From positions 1 to 39,161 of the forward strand of contig QYPT01000014.1 of assembly GCA_007280125.1 (NCBI GenBank): a stretch of 39,161 nucleotides of DNA, in the 5' to 3' direction. Below are positions 15,548 to 23,748 of the stretch, one piece after another (position 1 is the stretch's first letter; the number at the start of each line of letters is the position of its first letter). A model generated the notes under the pieces. That model saw only the letters and a program-made list of their open reading frames with translations. It had not been told where the DNA came from and ran no database searches. Made by a program: the position numbers and the translations under genes. Origin of the DNA: Streptomycetaceae bacterium (lineage in GTDB: Bacteria > Actinomycetota > Actinomycetes > Nanopelagicales > Nanopelagicaceae).

Positions 15548-17098
15548 ATGAAGAATCTCACTAAGAAATCAATAGCGGGGCTTTTTGCCATCTCGCTAGT
15601 GACTTCGCTCAACTTTATGATTCCGACGACATCTTCAGCTACTGGTACTCCCGTAAAAGGTGGAGACCTTGTTGTAGTTAGAGGAGATATCGAAACAAGT
15701 CTTGTTCCAAGCATTCCACCAGATAACGCATCGATCTGGGTACTGGAAGAAATCTTCGACACCCTGCTATTTCCTGCACAAGATGGAAAGTCACTTCTTC
15801 CAGGACTTGCAACAAAGTGGTCTCAGTCAAAAGATGGACTCTCATGGACATTTAATCTTCGCCCAGGAGTTAAGTTCTCTTCTGGCAAGGCGATGACTTC
15901 CAAGGACGTCAAGTTCTCGATCGAAGAGAACACTAAGGGCTCTAACTGGGGCTTCTTAAATGCAAACATTTCAAAGATAGCAACACCTGATGCAAATACT
16001 GTTGTTATTTCAACCAAGGCTCCTTACTCTCCACTTCCTTCAGCGATTGCAACTTTTGCTAACGCGGTTGTTCCATACAACTATGGTGGAGTCACTAAAG
16101 AGCAATTCGGAAAGCATCCAGTAGGAACAGGTCCTTTCAAGTTGTCAAAGTGGACACTTGGCCAAGAAATTAAATTGGTAAAGAATCCGTACTACTGGGA
16201 GGCTGGCAAGCCATATCTGAATTCAGTGACATTTAAATTAGTCAGTGATTCAAATACGCGCGCTAATCAGCTTGCGGGAAATCAAGCTCAAATCAATGAG
16301 TTCCCACCGTTCTCAAGCATCAAGACTTTGAAAGGTCAGTCCAAGATCACTGTTTCTGCGTTCGCATCGAGTGCTACAAACTTCCTGGTCTTGAATAACT
16401 CGAAGGCGCCTTTCAATGATCCACACGCAAGAAAAGCTCTGGCTTACCTTGTAGACAAGAAAGCGATCAATAGCGCTGTTCTCTTTGGAGCAGGAACTCC
16501 AGCGGGAGCGTTTATGTGGCCAGCAGGATGGGCTCATAACGCCAGCATTAAGGGTCGTTCATACGATGAGGCGAAGGCCAAGGCTGAACTTGCGCAATCA
16601 AGTACGCCAAATGGCTTCTCTGCAAACATCATGATTCCATCTGGCAATGTTGATCAGAACTCCATGGCGCAGATCTTGCAAGCTGCGGCTGCAAAGATTG
16701 GTATCACGTTGACGATTCAGCAACTTGATCCATCAGCATGGAATGATGCACGCGCAAATAAGTCGTTTGATATCTGCTACACACTTGTAACTACGGACAT
16801 GATGGATCCAGATGAAATCATCAACGTAGATGCCGTATATAACGGTGGAGCGTTCTCGCTCTTTACCTATTACGACAATGCAGATGTGGCTGCTTGGGCA
16901 GCGAAGGCAGTGACCTTCCAAGATCAGGCAAAGCGCAAAGCACTCTATGACAAGATCCAGGTCCAAGTAGAAGAAGATGCACCGTTGGTGCCTTTGTACT
17001 ACGCACCTGTTGTTTACTCATACTCAAAGAAGGTTCAGAACTTCCACACTTATGTGACTGGAAATTACAACCTTCGAAATGTGTGGCTTAGCAAGTAA
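15548..17098 (+). CDS. Peptide ABC transporter substrate-binding protein (family 5), copy 1
   Basis: This 516-residue DppA/OppA-type binding protein has the N-terminal Sec signal MKNLTKKSIAGLFAISLVTS with an Ala-type cleavage region and no lipobox Cys, unlike the sugar-binding protein upstream. Family 5 hallmarks are present: WVLEEIFDTLLF, LATKWSQSKDGLSWTFNLRP, GVKFSSGKAMTSKDVKFSIE and FGKHPVGTGPFKLSKW. It is closely related along its whole length to the protein at 18499, so the two arose by duplication. Its own promoter lies at 15468-15495 and a hairpin follows at 17126. The DppBCDF genes downstream are the likely partners. The ligand is inferred to be peptide from family and neighbours. Confidence 0.95.
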   Translation: MKNLTKKSIAGLFAISLVTSLNFMIPTTSSATGTPVKGGDLVVVRGDIETSLVPSIPPDNASIWVLEEIFDTLLFPAQDGKSLLPGLATKWSQSKDGLSWTFNLRPGVKFSSGKAMTSKDVKFSIEENTKGSNWGFLNANISKIATPDANTVVISTKAPYSPLPSAIATFANAVVPYNYGGVTKEQFGKHPVGTGPFKLSKWTLGQEIKLVKNPYYWEAGKPYLNSVTFKLVSDSNTRANQLAGNQAQINEFPPFSSIKTLKGQSKITVSAFASSATNFLVLNNSKAPFNDPHARKALAYLVDKKAINSAVLFGAGTPAGAFMWPAGWAHNASIKGRSYDEAKAKAELAQSSTPNGFSANIMIPSGNVDQNSMAQILQAAAAKIGITLTIQQLDPSAWNDARANKSFDICYTLVTTDMMDPDEIINVDAVYNGGAFSLFTYYDNADVAAWAAKAVTFQDQAKRKALYDKIQVQVEEDAPLVPLYYAPVVYSYSKKVQNFHTYVTGNYNLRNVWLSK

Positions 17099-17125
17099 GT
17101 CATAGACCGAAAGAAGGCGATTGCG

Positions 17126-17153
17126 GGCCATCCAGGGTTATTCCTGGATGGCC
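17126..17153 (+). terminator. Strong hairpin after the first binding-protein gene
   Basis: GGCCATCCAGG (17126-17136) and CCTGGATGGCC (17143-17153) form a perfect 11-bp stem with a 6-nt loop, followed by TGTCTTCCTTTTA, a weak U-rich tail. It probably terminates partly or protects the 3' end of the binding-protein mRNA. Confidence 0.7.
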
Positions 17154-17227
17154 TGTCTTCCTTTTATGACTGTCACAGCAACGTTATGTCCATTAAGTTA
17201 GATCAACTCGAGAGTTAGGTTTTGCAA

Positions 17228-18403
17228 ATGACTTCTGATTCATCGCCCAGCACCACCCGCGAAGAAGTGATTTCACTTCTTGACCAACTAGTGCGCATTG
17301 AATCGGTAACACCCTGGTTGATTAAAACTGGATCAGGTGAAAAAGAGATCGCTGAATTCATAGGGGCATGGCTCACCAAAGAAGGCCTAGAAGTAACTCT
17401 AGAAGAGGTAAGTCCAGGTCGTCCCAATATGTTGGCAAGACTTAAAGGTGCAGGTACTGGTCCGACCTTATGCATCAACGCACATAGCGACACTGTTGGT
17501 TTTGAAAACTGGGCTGATGTTGCGCTCTCGCCGTGGATCGAAGGCAATCGGATGTATGGCCTAGGTGTGGTTGATGACAAAGCCGGATGTGCTGCAGCGA
17601 TGTTGGCCCTGCGTGATTTAGCACGTAGTGGCGTAGTCCTTAATGGAGATGTATTGCTTGCATGTGTGGCCGATGAAGAGAGCACTTCAACTGGCTCAGA
17701 ACATTTAGCGAAACACCACACAATGGATGCCGCAATTATTATTGAACCTTCTGTCTTGCCGGTTGTAGTAACCGAGCATCAAGGCTTTGGGTGGATTGAA
17801 ATAACTGTTTTTGGAAAAGCCTCACACGGATGCGCCCCTGAAGAAGGCATTGATGCGATTGTGCACATGGCGGAAGTAATTATGAGGCTCGATGCTCTCA
17901 GTGAAAGTACTTGGGCAGCTCATCCAGATGCTAGAAACGGCGCAACGGTATTTCATACCAGCACAATTACTGGTGGAACAGATTTTGCAACGTATCCGAG
18001 TAGAGCTGTCTTAGGAATTGAAATCGGAACGCAACCTGGCGAGACCTTGTCAGATAGAGTCAAAGATATTGAAAAGATCTTTGCTGAAATTACAATCAAA
18101 CGCCCAAATTTCCGCGCAGAGATAGCAATTAAATTAGAGCGTAATCCATTTGTAGGTAGCGGGCGAGAGCCGTTATTAGCAGCTCTTAATAAAGCCACAC
18201 AAGAAGTTATGGGCAAAGACATTTCTGACCAAGGATGGAATGCGTGGACAGATGCTGCGATTTTGCAGGCATCAGGAGTGCCTACCGTATTAATCGGTCC
18301 CAGGGGCGGAAATCTTCATTCGCCGAACGAATGGGTGGAGATTTCAGCTGTTGAAGAGTTAGTGGAGGTCTTGAAATCCACGATTGTGAACTTCTTGAAA
18401 TGA
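17228..18403 (+). CDS. M20 family metallopeptidase (ArgE/DapE/CPG2-like)
   Basis: This 391-residue di-zinc amidohydrolase has no signal peptide, so it should act in the cytoplasm on imported substrates. Family motifs are in order: CINAHSDTVGF (His ligand and Asp), GLGVVDDKAGCAA (bridging Asp), VADEESTSTGSEH (general-base Glu and ligand Glu), and LHSPNEWVEI (last His ligand). The dimerisation domain lies around WIEITVFGKASHGCAPEEG. M20 members remove acyl groups or terminal residues from peptides. ATG 17228 is chosen; a TTG two codons upstream is possible. The gene lies between two paralogous peptide-binding proteins in a peptide import locus, which supports a peptidase role. The exact substrate is unknown. 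Confidence 0.92.
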   Translation: MTSDSSPSTTREEVISLLDQLVRIESVTPWLIKTGSGEKEIAEFIGAWLTKEGLEVTLEEVSPGRPNMLARLKGAGTGPTLCINAHSDTVGFENWADVALSPWIEGNRMYGLGVVDDKAGCAAAMLALRDLARSGVVLNGDVLLACVADEESTSTGSEHLAKHHTMDAAIIIEPSVLPVVVTEHQGFGWIEITVFGKASHGCAPEEGIDAIVHMAEVIMRLDALSESTWAAHPDARNGATVFHTSTITGGTDFATYPSRAVLGIEIGTQPGETLSDRVKDIEKIFAEITIKRPNFRAEIAIKLERNPFVGSGREPLLAALNKATQEVMGKDISDQGWNAWTDAAILQASGVPTVLIGPRGGNLHSPNEWVEISAVEELVEVLKSTIVNFLK

Positions 18404-18408
18404 ATTCC

Positions 18409-18437
18409 TTGACTTACGTGAGTTCTACGCATAGGAA
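18409..18437 (+). promoter_or_regulatory. Possible promoter of the second binding-protein gene
   Basis: TTGACT (18409-18414) is followed after 17 bp by TAGGAA (18432-18437). The -35 is good and the -10 poor. It lies just after the M20 gene and 62 bp before the next start. Confidence 0.35.
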
Positions 18438-18498
18438 TAGACCTGAAGTATCCCGGGGTGTCCACCCTGAGGCATCGATAGCGAGAGGTTAATTAGGC

Positions 18499-20049
18499 AT
18501 GAAGAATATTTCCAAGAAGGTTTTGGTTGGAGCGGTTGCATTTGCACTCGTACTTCCAGCGTCATTTACATTTTCACAAGGAGCTTCTGCCGCTTCTCCC
18601 GTTAAAGGTGGAAACTTAACTATTTTGCGCGGAGATCTTGAATCGAGCTTAACTCCAAGTACTCCACCAGATAACGCAGGAATCTGGGTAGTTGAGGAAA
18701 TCTTCGACACTCTCTTGGTTCCAGCACAAGATGCTAAGAGCTTGAAGCCAAGCCTTGCTACATCGTGGTCTGCATCTAAGGATGGCTTGACCTGGACATT
18801 CAAACTTCGCCCTGGAGTGAAGTTCTCAGATGGAAAGCCAATGACATCAAAGGACGTTAAGTTTTCCTTGCAGGAGAATTCAAACCCTGCAGGCAACTGG
18901 GGATTTATTAACTCATCGATTTCCAAGATCGGTACGCCAAATCCTCTGACTGTGACAGTTACAACGAAGACTCCATACTCGCCGCTTCCTGCTGTGATGG
19001 CGATCTTTGCTAACTCGATCGTGCCTTACAACTATGGAGGAAAGACCAAAGAAGCTTTTGGTAAGAGTCCAATTGGTACCGGTCCATTCAAGCTAGCAAC
19101 ATGGACCAAGGGTCAACTCATCAAAATTGTTCGTAACCCTTTGTACTGGGAAGCCGGAAAGCCATATTTGGATTCAGTCACCTTCAAATTAGTGCCTGAT
19201 TCAAATACTCGTGCCAATCAAGTACAAGGTGGACAGGCACAAATAAACGAGTTTCCTTCCTACTCCAGTGTTAAGACACTCAAGAGCGTTAAAGGCGTTA
19301 AGGTCACAGCATTTGACTCAAGCGCAGTTAACTACCTGATTTTCAATAACACTAAAGCTCCGCTTACCGATGTTCACGTGCGCAAGGCACTTGCCTATTT
19401 GGTAGACAAAAAAGCAATCATTGCTGCAGTGACCTTCGGAATTGGTACTGCCGCTGGCGCATATATGTCACCAACTTCTTGGGCGCATAACGCCAGTATC
19501 AAGGGGTTGCCATATAACGTTGCAAAGGCAAAGGCTGAATTAGCGCTATCAACTCAACCAAATGGCTTTGAAGCCAGCATTAACGTCTCTTCAGGAAGTG
19601 CTGATGAAAACTCCAAGGCTCAAATCCTGCAGAGTGAAGCCGCCAAAATCGGCATCACATTGAAGATTAATCAACTTGATCCTTCTGCATGGACTGCCGC
19701 CCGCGATGCCAAGACTTACGACATCATGTTCGGATATTGCACAACTGACATTATCGATCCAGATGAAATCATTCGGTTCGCTGGATTAATTGATGGCGGA
19801 GGATCATCTCTATGGTCTTATTATGACAATCAAACAAGTGCCAAGTTAGCAAATGACGCGGTCCTTGTTGATGATCAAGCAAAGCGCAAAGCCATCTACG
19901 ACAAGATCCAGTTAGCATTTGATGCAGATCAGCCAATGGTGCCTTTGTACTACGCTCCAAACTTGTACTCATATTCAACCAAGGTACAAAACTTCCACCC
20001 ATTCGTAACCGGAAATTACAACTTCCGTAATGTGTGGTTGACCAAGTAA
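18499..20049 (+). CDS. Peptide ABC transporter substrate-binding protein (family 5), copy 2
   Basis: This 516-residue paralogue of the protein at 15548 has exactly the same length. The signal peptide (MKNISKKVLVGAVAFALVLP, cut near ASAAS) again has no lipobox Cys. Conserved blocks such as PDNAGIWVVEEIFDTLLVP, GVKFSDGKPMTSKDVKFS and PIGTGPFKLATW align without gaps to copy 1. The differences are concentrated in segments such as the residues near 415-440 (FGYCTTDIIDPDE here, CYTLVTTDMMDPDE in copy 1), compatible with different ligand preference. A 12-bp hairpin at 20076 separates it from the permease genes, which should keep its mRNA level above theirs. Two binding proteins probably share one transporter. 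Confidence 0.95.
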   Translation: MKNISKKVLVGAVAFALVLPASFTFSQGASAASPVKGGNLTILRGDLESSLTPSTPPDNAGIWVVEEIFDTLLVPAQDAKSLKPSLATSWSASKDGLTWTFKLRPGVKFSDGKPMTSKDVKFSLQENSNPAGNWGFINSSISKIGTPNPLTVTVTTKTPYSPLPAVMAIFANSIVPYNYGGKTKEAFGKSPIGTGPFKLATWTKGQLIKIVRNPLYWEAGKPYLDSVTFKLVPDSNTRANQVQGGQAQINEFPSYSSVKTLKSVKGVKVTAFDSSAVNYLIFNNTKAPLTDVHVRKALAYLVDKKAIIAAVTFGIGTAAGAYMSPTSWAHNASIKGLPYNVAKAKAELALSTQPNGFEASINVSSGSADENSKAQILQSEAAKIGITLKINQLDPSAWTAARDAKTYDIMFGYCTTDIIDPDEIIRFAGLIDGGGSSLWSYYDNQTSAKLANDAVLVDDQAKRKAIYDKIQLAFDADQPMVPLYYAPNLYSYSTKVQNFHPFVTGNYNFRNVWLTK

Positions 20050-20075
20050 CAGGCACTTCAAAGGAGTAACTCAAC

Positions 20076-20112
20076 GCGCAGTGTTCATGAGCTTAAATCG
20101 TGAACACTGCGC
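20076..20112 (+). promoter_or_regulatory. Intercistronic hairpin between binding protein and permease genes
   Basis: GCGCAGTGTTCA (20076-20087) and TGAACACTGCGC (20101-20112) are a perfect 12-bp inverted repeat with a 13-nt loop. No T-run follows, so it is better explained as a 3'-end-protecting or attenuating element, as often found between binding-protein and permease genes, than as a full terminator. Confidence 0.65.
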
Positions 20113-20166
20113 ACTGGGCATGTAAGGTCTGGCATTAACGATGCTTCATGAAGGGTTGCTCGAAGA

Positions 20167-21102
20167 ATGATTCGGTTCTTAGTCAAGAGGATTGCACTCT
20201 TGATACCAGTCGTCTTTGGCATAATCACCGCTACTTTTCTATTGATGCATGCAACTCCAGGTGATCCTGCACTTACCTATCTGGGCAACCACCCGACACC
20301 TGCGGCGATTGCTGCCCTGCACCACCAATGGGGATTAGATAAACCCATCATCAATCAGTATTTTGATTTCATTGGAGGTCTCTTCACTGGAGATCTTGGA
20401 AGTTCGCTTTTTTATAATGAAACAATCCTGAAATTGATTGCCTTGAAATTGCCGCCCACCCTAATGCTGATGCTTATGGGCTCTCTCTTTGGAGTGATCT
20501 TTGCTCTGCCTCTTGCGATTTGGACTGCAATTAGAAAAGACAAATTCATAGATCACCTAGTGAGTCTCATGAACGCAGTGATTTTAGGTATGCCTATTTT
20601 CTTTATTGGCGCTATGGGAATTCTTTTCTTTGCTCTCAAGATTCCAATATTCCCTGTCGGGGGATATGGAGAGAGCAATCTCCAACATTTGTGGTCGCTG
20701 GTTTTGCCAAGTATCACCATTGGATTAGGCCTAGTGCCGCTATTAGTGCGCAGCTTGCGGACATCTGTCATCGAATCCTTAGATAGTGAATACGTTGCCT
20801 TTGCCAGATCAAAAGGGCTCAAGAACCGAGCAGTGTGGCTTAAGTACGCGCTTCGCAATGGAAGCATCTCAGGAATCAGTATTTTGGGAATTCAAGTGGG
20901 CTACCTAGCCGGTGGATCACTTGTTATTGAAAATGTCTTTGCAATACCTGGCATGGGTTCTTTTCTGATGTCCGGTATTTTGAATAGAGATTTCCCTGTT
21001 GTTCAAGGTGCAACGCTGACATTCGCAATGCTTGTGGTCTTGGTGTATCTGATGACCGATGTGGCCTACGCCCTTCTTGATCCACGGGCGAGGTTTAAGT
21101 GA
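20167..21102 (+). CDS. dppB: Peptide ABC transporter permease, DppB-type
   Basis: This 311-residue permease has six predicted helices. MIRFLVKRIALLIPVVFGII is the standard DppB N-terminus, followed by the conserved HATPGDPA motif and LGLDKP-like HQWGLDKPIINQY. The ATPase-docking EAA region includes SEYVAFARSKGLKNRAVWLKYALRN, and the end has VFAIPGMGSFLMSGILNRDFPVVQG. It forms a heterodimer with the next permease. The stop overlaps the next start (GTGATG), so the genes are coupled. The gene symbol is by family; the transported peptides are not known. Confidence 0.94.
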   Translation: MIRFLVKRIALLIPVVFGIITATFLLMHATPGDPALTYLGNHPTPAAIAALHHQWGLDKPIINQYFDFIGGLFTGDLGSSLFYNETILKLIALKLPPTLMLMLMGSLFGVIFALPLAIWTAIRKDKFIDHLVSLMNAVILGMPIFFIGAMGILFFALKIPIFPVGGYGESNLQHLWSLVLPSITIGLGLVPLLVRSLRTSVIESLDSEYVAFARSKGLKNRAVWLKYALRNGSISGISILGIQVGYLAGGSLVIENVFAIPGMGSFLMSGILNRDFPVVQGATLTFAMLVVLVYLMTDVAYALLDPRARFK

Positions 21103-21938
21103 TGAGTACTATGACCCGTATCAAGAAATTGCATATAAACAATTTCCGCCTTTATCTTGGAATCTTCATTCTTTTAACTGTGATTGCTATGGCAGTGTTT
21201 GCTTCACATTTAACTAAGTTTGACCCTATAGAACAAGACTTAATGAATGCATTGCAAGGTGGCACTGATAAACATTTCCTGGGTACTGATAATTTAGGTC
21301 GAGATATTTGGAGTCGCCTTCTCTACGGTGGCAGGACAGATTTATTCTTGGCTACTGCCGCAGTACTTGCACCATTTATCATCGGAACAATCATCGGCGC
21401 CATCTGTGGGTATTTCTCGGGCTGGATAGATACCTTCGTCATGAGGGTTGCCGATGTTGTGGTCGCTTTTCCATTTTATGTTCTGGTTATTAGTTTAGTT
21501 TTCATCTTGGGCAATGGCGTGAGTAGCATCTTCATCGCGATCTCATTGGTCAGCTGGGTTGCTTACGCCCGCATTGTGCGCGGTGAAACTTTGATCGTGC
21601 GCTCTAAAGAGTTTATTGAAGCGGCGCAGACTGGCGGAATTTCCAACCGAAAAATCATTACCCGTCACGTGCTACCTAACGTCATTACCCAAGCAGTGGT
21701 TTATGCAATGAGCGACATTGTTCTTAATATCGGCGTTATCGTGACCTTGAGCTACTTCGGTCTAGGAATTGTCCCCCCAACTCCTGACTGGGGTCGCATG
21801 ATTTCTGAAGGTCAACAGTTCTTGGCCGGTGGCTATTACTACCTCACGGTGTTGCCTGCTATTGCAGTCATCATTACCAGCTTGGGGCTTTCCTTTATCG
21901 GAGATGGCCTAGCCCAACTATTGCGGGTAAAGCGATGA
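21102..21938 (+). CDS. dppC: Peptide ABC transporter permease, DppC-type
   Basis: This 278-residue partner permease starts at ATG 21102 (GTG at 21099 is also possible). It carries the DppC signature HFLGTDNLGRDIWSRLLYGGR, the docking loop EFIEAAQTGGISNRKIITRHVLPNV, and the C-terminal GIVPPTPDWGRMISEG. The single N-terminal helix after RLYLGIFILLTV is typical. The upstream stop codon overlaps the start and the next ATPase gene overlaps the stop by four bases, which indicates one polycistronic unit. Confidence 0.94.
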   Translation: MSTMTRIKKLHINNFRLYLGIFILLTVIAMAVFASHLTKFDPIEQDLMNALQGGTDKHFLGTDNLGRDIWSRLLYGGRTDLFLATAAVLAPFIIGTIIGAICGYFSGWIDTFVMRVADVVVAFPFYVLVISLVFILGNGVSSIFIAISLVSWVAYARIVRGETLIVRSKEFIEAAQTGGISNRKIITRHVLPNVITQAVVYAMSDIVLNIGVIVTLSYFGLGIVPPTPDWGRMISEGQQFLAGGYYYLTVLPAIAVIITSLGLSFIGDGLAQLLRVKR

Positions 21939-22897
21939 CCGCGCCTGCAAACATACTTGAGTTCGAAAACTTACAGATTGTGGCTCGCATCGCCGGCCGC
22001 GATTACATTGCAATTGATAACGTCAGTTTCAATGTAGCGCAGGGGCACGCGCGTGGCCTTGTTGGTGAATCCGGGTCGGGTAAGAGTTTAACTTTGCGCG
22101 CGATTATGGGATTGCTGCCCTCAAACGTTCGTGTCACCTCTGGGTCCATTAAATTTCAAGGAATAGATCTTTTGGCTGATAAAGGAAAGTACCGCAAGAG
22201 TGTTCTAGGTACTGGAATTTCAATGGTCTTTCAAGAACCTTCAGTGGCACTAAATCCCGTCATGAAGATCGGTAAACAGATTACCGACAGCCTTGTTGAG
22301 CGCTCAGATCTCAATCGTCGCCAAGCGCGCGAGAGAGCCATTGACCTAATGGATCAAGTAGGAATTCGTGACCCAGAAAAACGGGTGGATGATTTTCCAT
22401 TCCAGTTATCTGGCGGCATGAAACAGCGCGTGATGATTGCAGCAGCAATTGCATGTGGACCGGAATTGATTTTGTGCGATGAACCAACCACTGCTCTGGA
22501 TGTCACAATCCAAGCCCAGATTATTGATCTCTTTAAGAAGTTACGTAGCGAGCTTAAAGTGAGCCTGCTCTATGTCACTCACGATATTGGTGTTGTTGCA
22601 GAACTATGTGATGCGATTTCAGTGATGTATTCAGGAAGAATTGTTGAGCAAGTTGATGACATCAACAAAGTTTTCTCAAATCCGCAGCACCCTTACACAA
22701 AGGCGCTTCTTAGTGCGATCCCACGTATTGATGGTCCTATTCAACGCCTCAAAGGTCTAGAAAAAACCGCTCCGTCCTTGACTCAACGCTCACAAGAGTT
22801 GGCCCCGCCTATGACGCAGATCGAACCCGGGTGGGAGATTGCCCCCTTTGAATTCTCTGATCTCAATCAGATGTGGAGTTCGAGTTCTCATGAGTAA
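21935..22897 (+). CDS. dppD: Peptide ABC transporter ATPase, DppD-type
   Basis: This 320-residue cytoplasmic ATPase has Walker A GESGSGKS near residue 48, the Q-loop in [12 protein letters not shown], the signature LSGGMKQR, Walker [13 protein letters not shown] and the switch His in YVTHDIG. The C-terminal extension typical of oligopeptide/dipeptide ATPases ([19 protein letters not shown]) is present. It overlaps the permease by four bases and the second ATPase by eight. It forms a heterodimer with the next protein to power uptake. In this C-terminal region the usual 4Fe-4S-type cysteines found in many DppD/DppF proteins are absent. Confidence 0.95.
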   Translation: MTAPANILEFENLQIVARIAGRDYIAIDNVSFNVAQGHARGLVGESGSGKSLTLRAIMGLLPSNVRVTSGSIKFQGIDLLADKGKYRKSVLGTGISMVFQEPSVALNPVMKIGKQITDSLVERSDLNRRQARERAIDLMDQVGIRDPEKRVDDFPFQLSGGMKQRVMIAAAIACGPELILCDEPTTALDVTIQAQIIDLFKKLRSELKVSLLYVTHDIGVVAELCDAISVMYSGRIVEQVDDINKVFSNPQHPYTKALLSAIPRIDGPIQRLKGLEKTAPSLTQRSQELAPPMTQIEPGWEIAPFEFSDLNQMWSSSSHE

Positions 22898-23684
22898 CCA
22901 GATATTTGCAGCAAATGATGTCAGCGTGACATTTAATGTTGGCCGTGGCAAGAATAAGAGTCAGGTCCGAGCTCTTAACCATGTATCTCTAGATGTTAAT
23001 CAAGGTGAAATTGTTGGGTTAGTTGGAGAATCAGGGTCCGGTAAATCAACGTTGGCGCGAGTAATCGTGGGATTACAAAAGTATGACTCAGGTGAACTTG
23101 TTTATGACGGTGAGCCGCTTCCTAAGGCTCGAACTCTGGAGGATCGTCGCAAGATACAGATGATTTTCCAGGACCCGTACTCCTCCCTTGACCCACGCAT
23201 GAGTGTGAAGCAATCCATATTTGAATTACTTGATACGCATAATATTTTGCCCAAAGAAGAACGCTTGGATCGATGCAAGGAATTACTTTCGTTGGTCAAG
23301 CTTCCTGAAAGTTTGCTTGATAGTCGACCATATGCAATGTCGGGCGGACAGCGCCAACGAGTTGCGATTGCACGAGCGCTATCCCTGAATCCACATTTTC
23401 TCATCGCAGATGAGGCAGTGTCGGCGCTAGATGTCTCCGTGCAGGCCTCCATCATCAATTTACTTGCAGATCTTCGTGAATCACTCAAGCTTTCAATTCT
23501 CTTCATCTCACACGATTTAGCCATCGTCAGACTTTTGTGTGACCGCGTGAATGTTATACATGTAGGAGATATCGTCGAATCTTCACCGACTTTATCTTTA
23601 TTTGATAACCCACAGCATGCCTACACACGGCAACTAATTTCAGCCGTGCCTAAACTCGATGCAATTGTTCGAAACGCCAACTAA
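22890..23684 (+). CDS. dppF: Peptide ABC transporter ATPase, DppF-type
   Basis: This 264-residue ATPase starts at ATG 22890, eight bases inside dppD; a longer upstream frame lies within that gene and is unlikely. It has Walker [11 protein letters not shown]-loop MIFQDPYSSLDPRMSV, signature MSGGQRQRVAIARAL, Walker B FLIADEAVSALDVSVQ and the switch SHDLAIV. The family C-terminus NPQHAYTRQLISAVP is followed by only a short tail, so the protein is shorter than many DppF homologues. The TAA stop lies in the first unit of a six-copy 9-bp repeat that leads to the next gene. Confidence 0.95.
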   Translation: MSNQIFAANDVSVTFNVGRGKNKSQVRALNHVSLDVNQGEIVGLVGESGSGKSTLARVIVGLQKYDSGELVYDGEPLPKARTLEDRRKIQMIFQDPYSSLDPRMSVKQSIFELLDTHNILPKEERLDRCKELLSLVKLPESLLDSRPYAMSGGQRQRVAIARALSLNPHFLIADEAVSALDVSVQASIINLLADLRESLKLSILFISHDLAIVRLLCDRVNVIHVGDIVESSPTLSLFDNPQHAYTRQLISAVPKLDAIVRNAN

Positions 23685-23734
23685 GGAAACTAAGGAAACC
23701 AAGGAAACTAAGGAAACTAAGGAAACTAAGGAAA
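23681..23734 (+). repeat. Six tandem 9-bp repeats with SD-like cores before the S12 gene
   Basis: The unit CTAAGGAAA occurs six times in perfect register (23681, 23690, 23699, 23708, 23717, 23726); only the third has one change (CCAAGGAAA). Each unit carries the ribosome-binding core AAGGA. The first unit contains the dppF stop, and the array is followed by GAGGA about ten bases before the ATG at 23749. In one frame the array would read as repeated Glu-Thr-Lys. Such an array is prone to slippage, so copy number may vary among strains. Confidence 0.9.
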
Positions 23735-23748
23735 GAGGACTCATCTCC

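Noticed and set aside
23659-23748. Extended N-terminus of the S12 hydrolase made of Glu-Thr-Lys repeats
   Set aside because: The frame starts inside dppF, the repeats are better explained as SD-like units, and the S12 domain begins normally after ATG 23749. I kept it only as an alternative.
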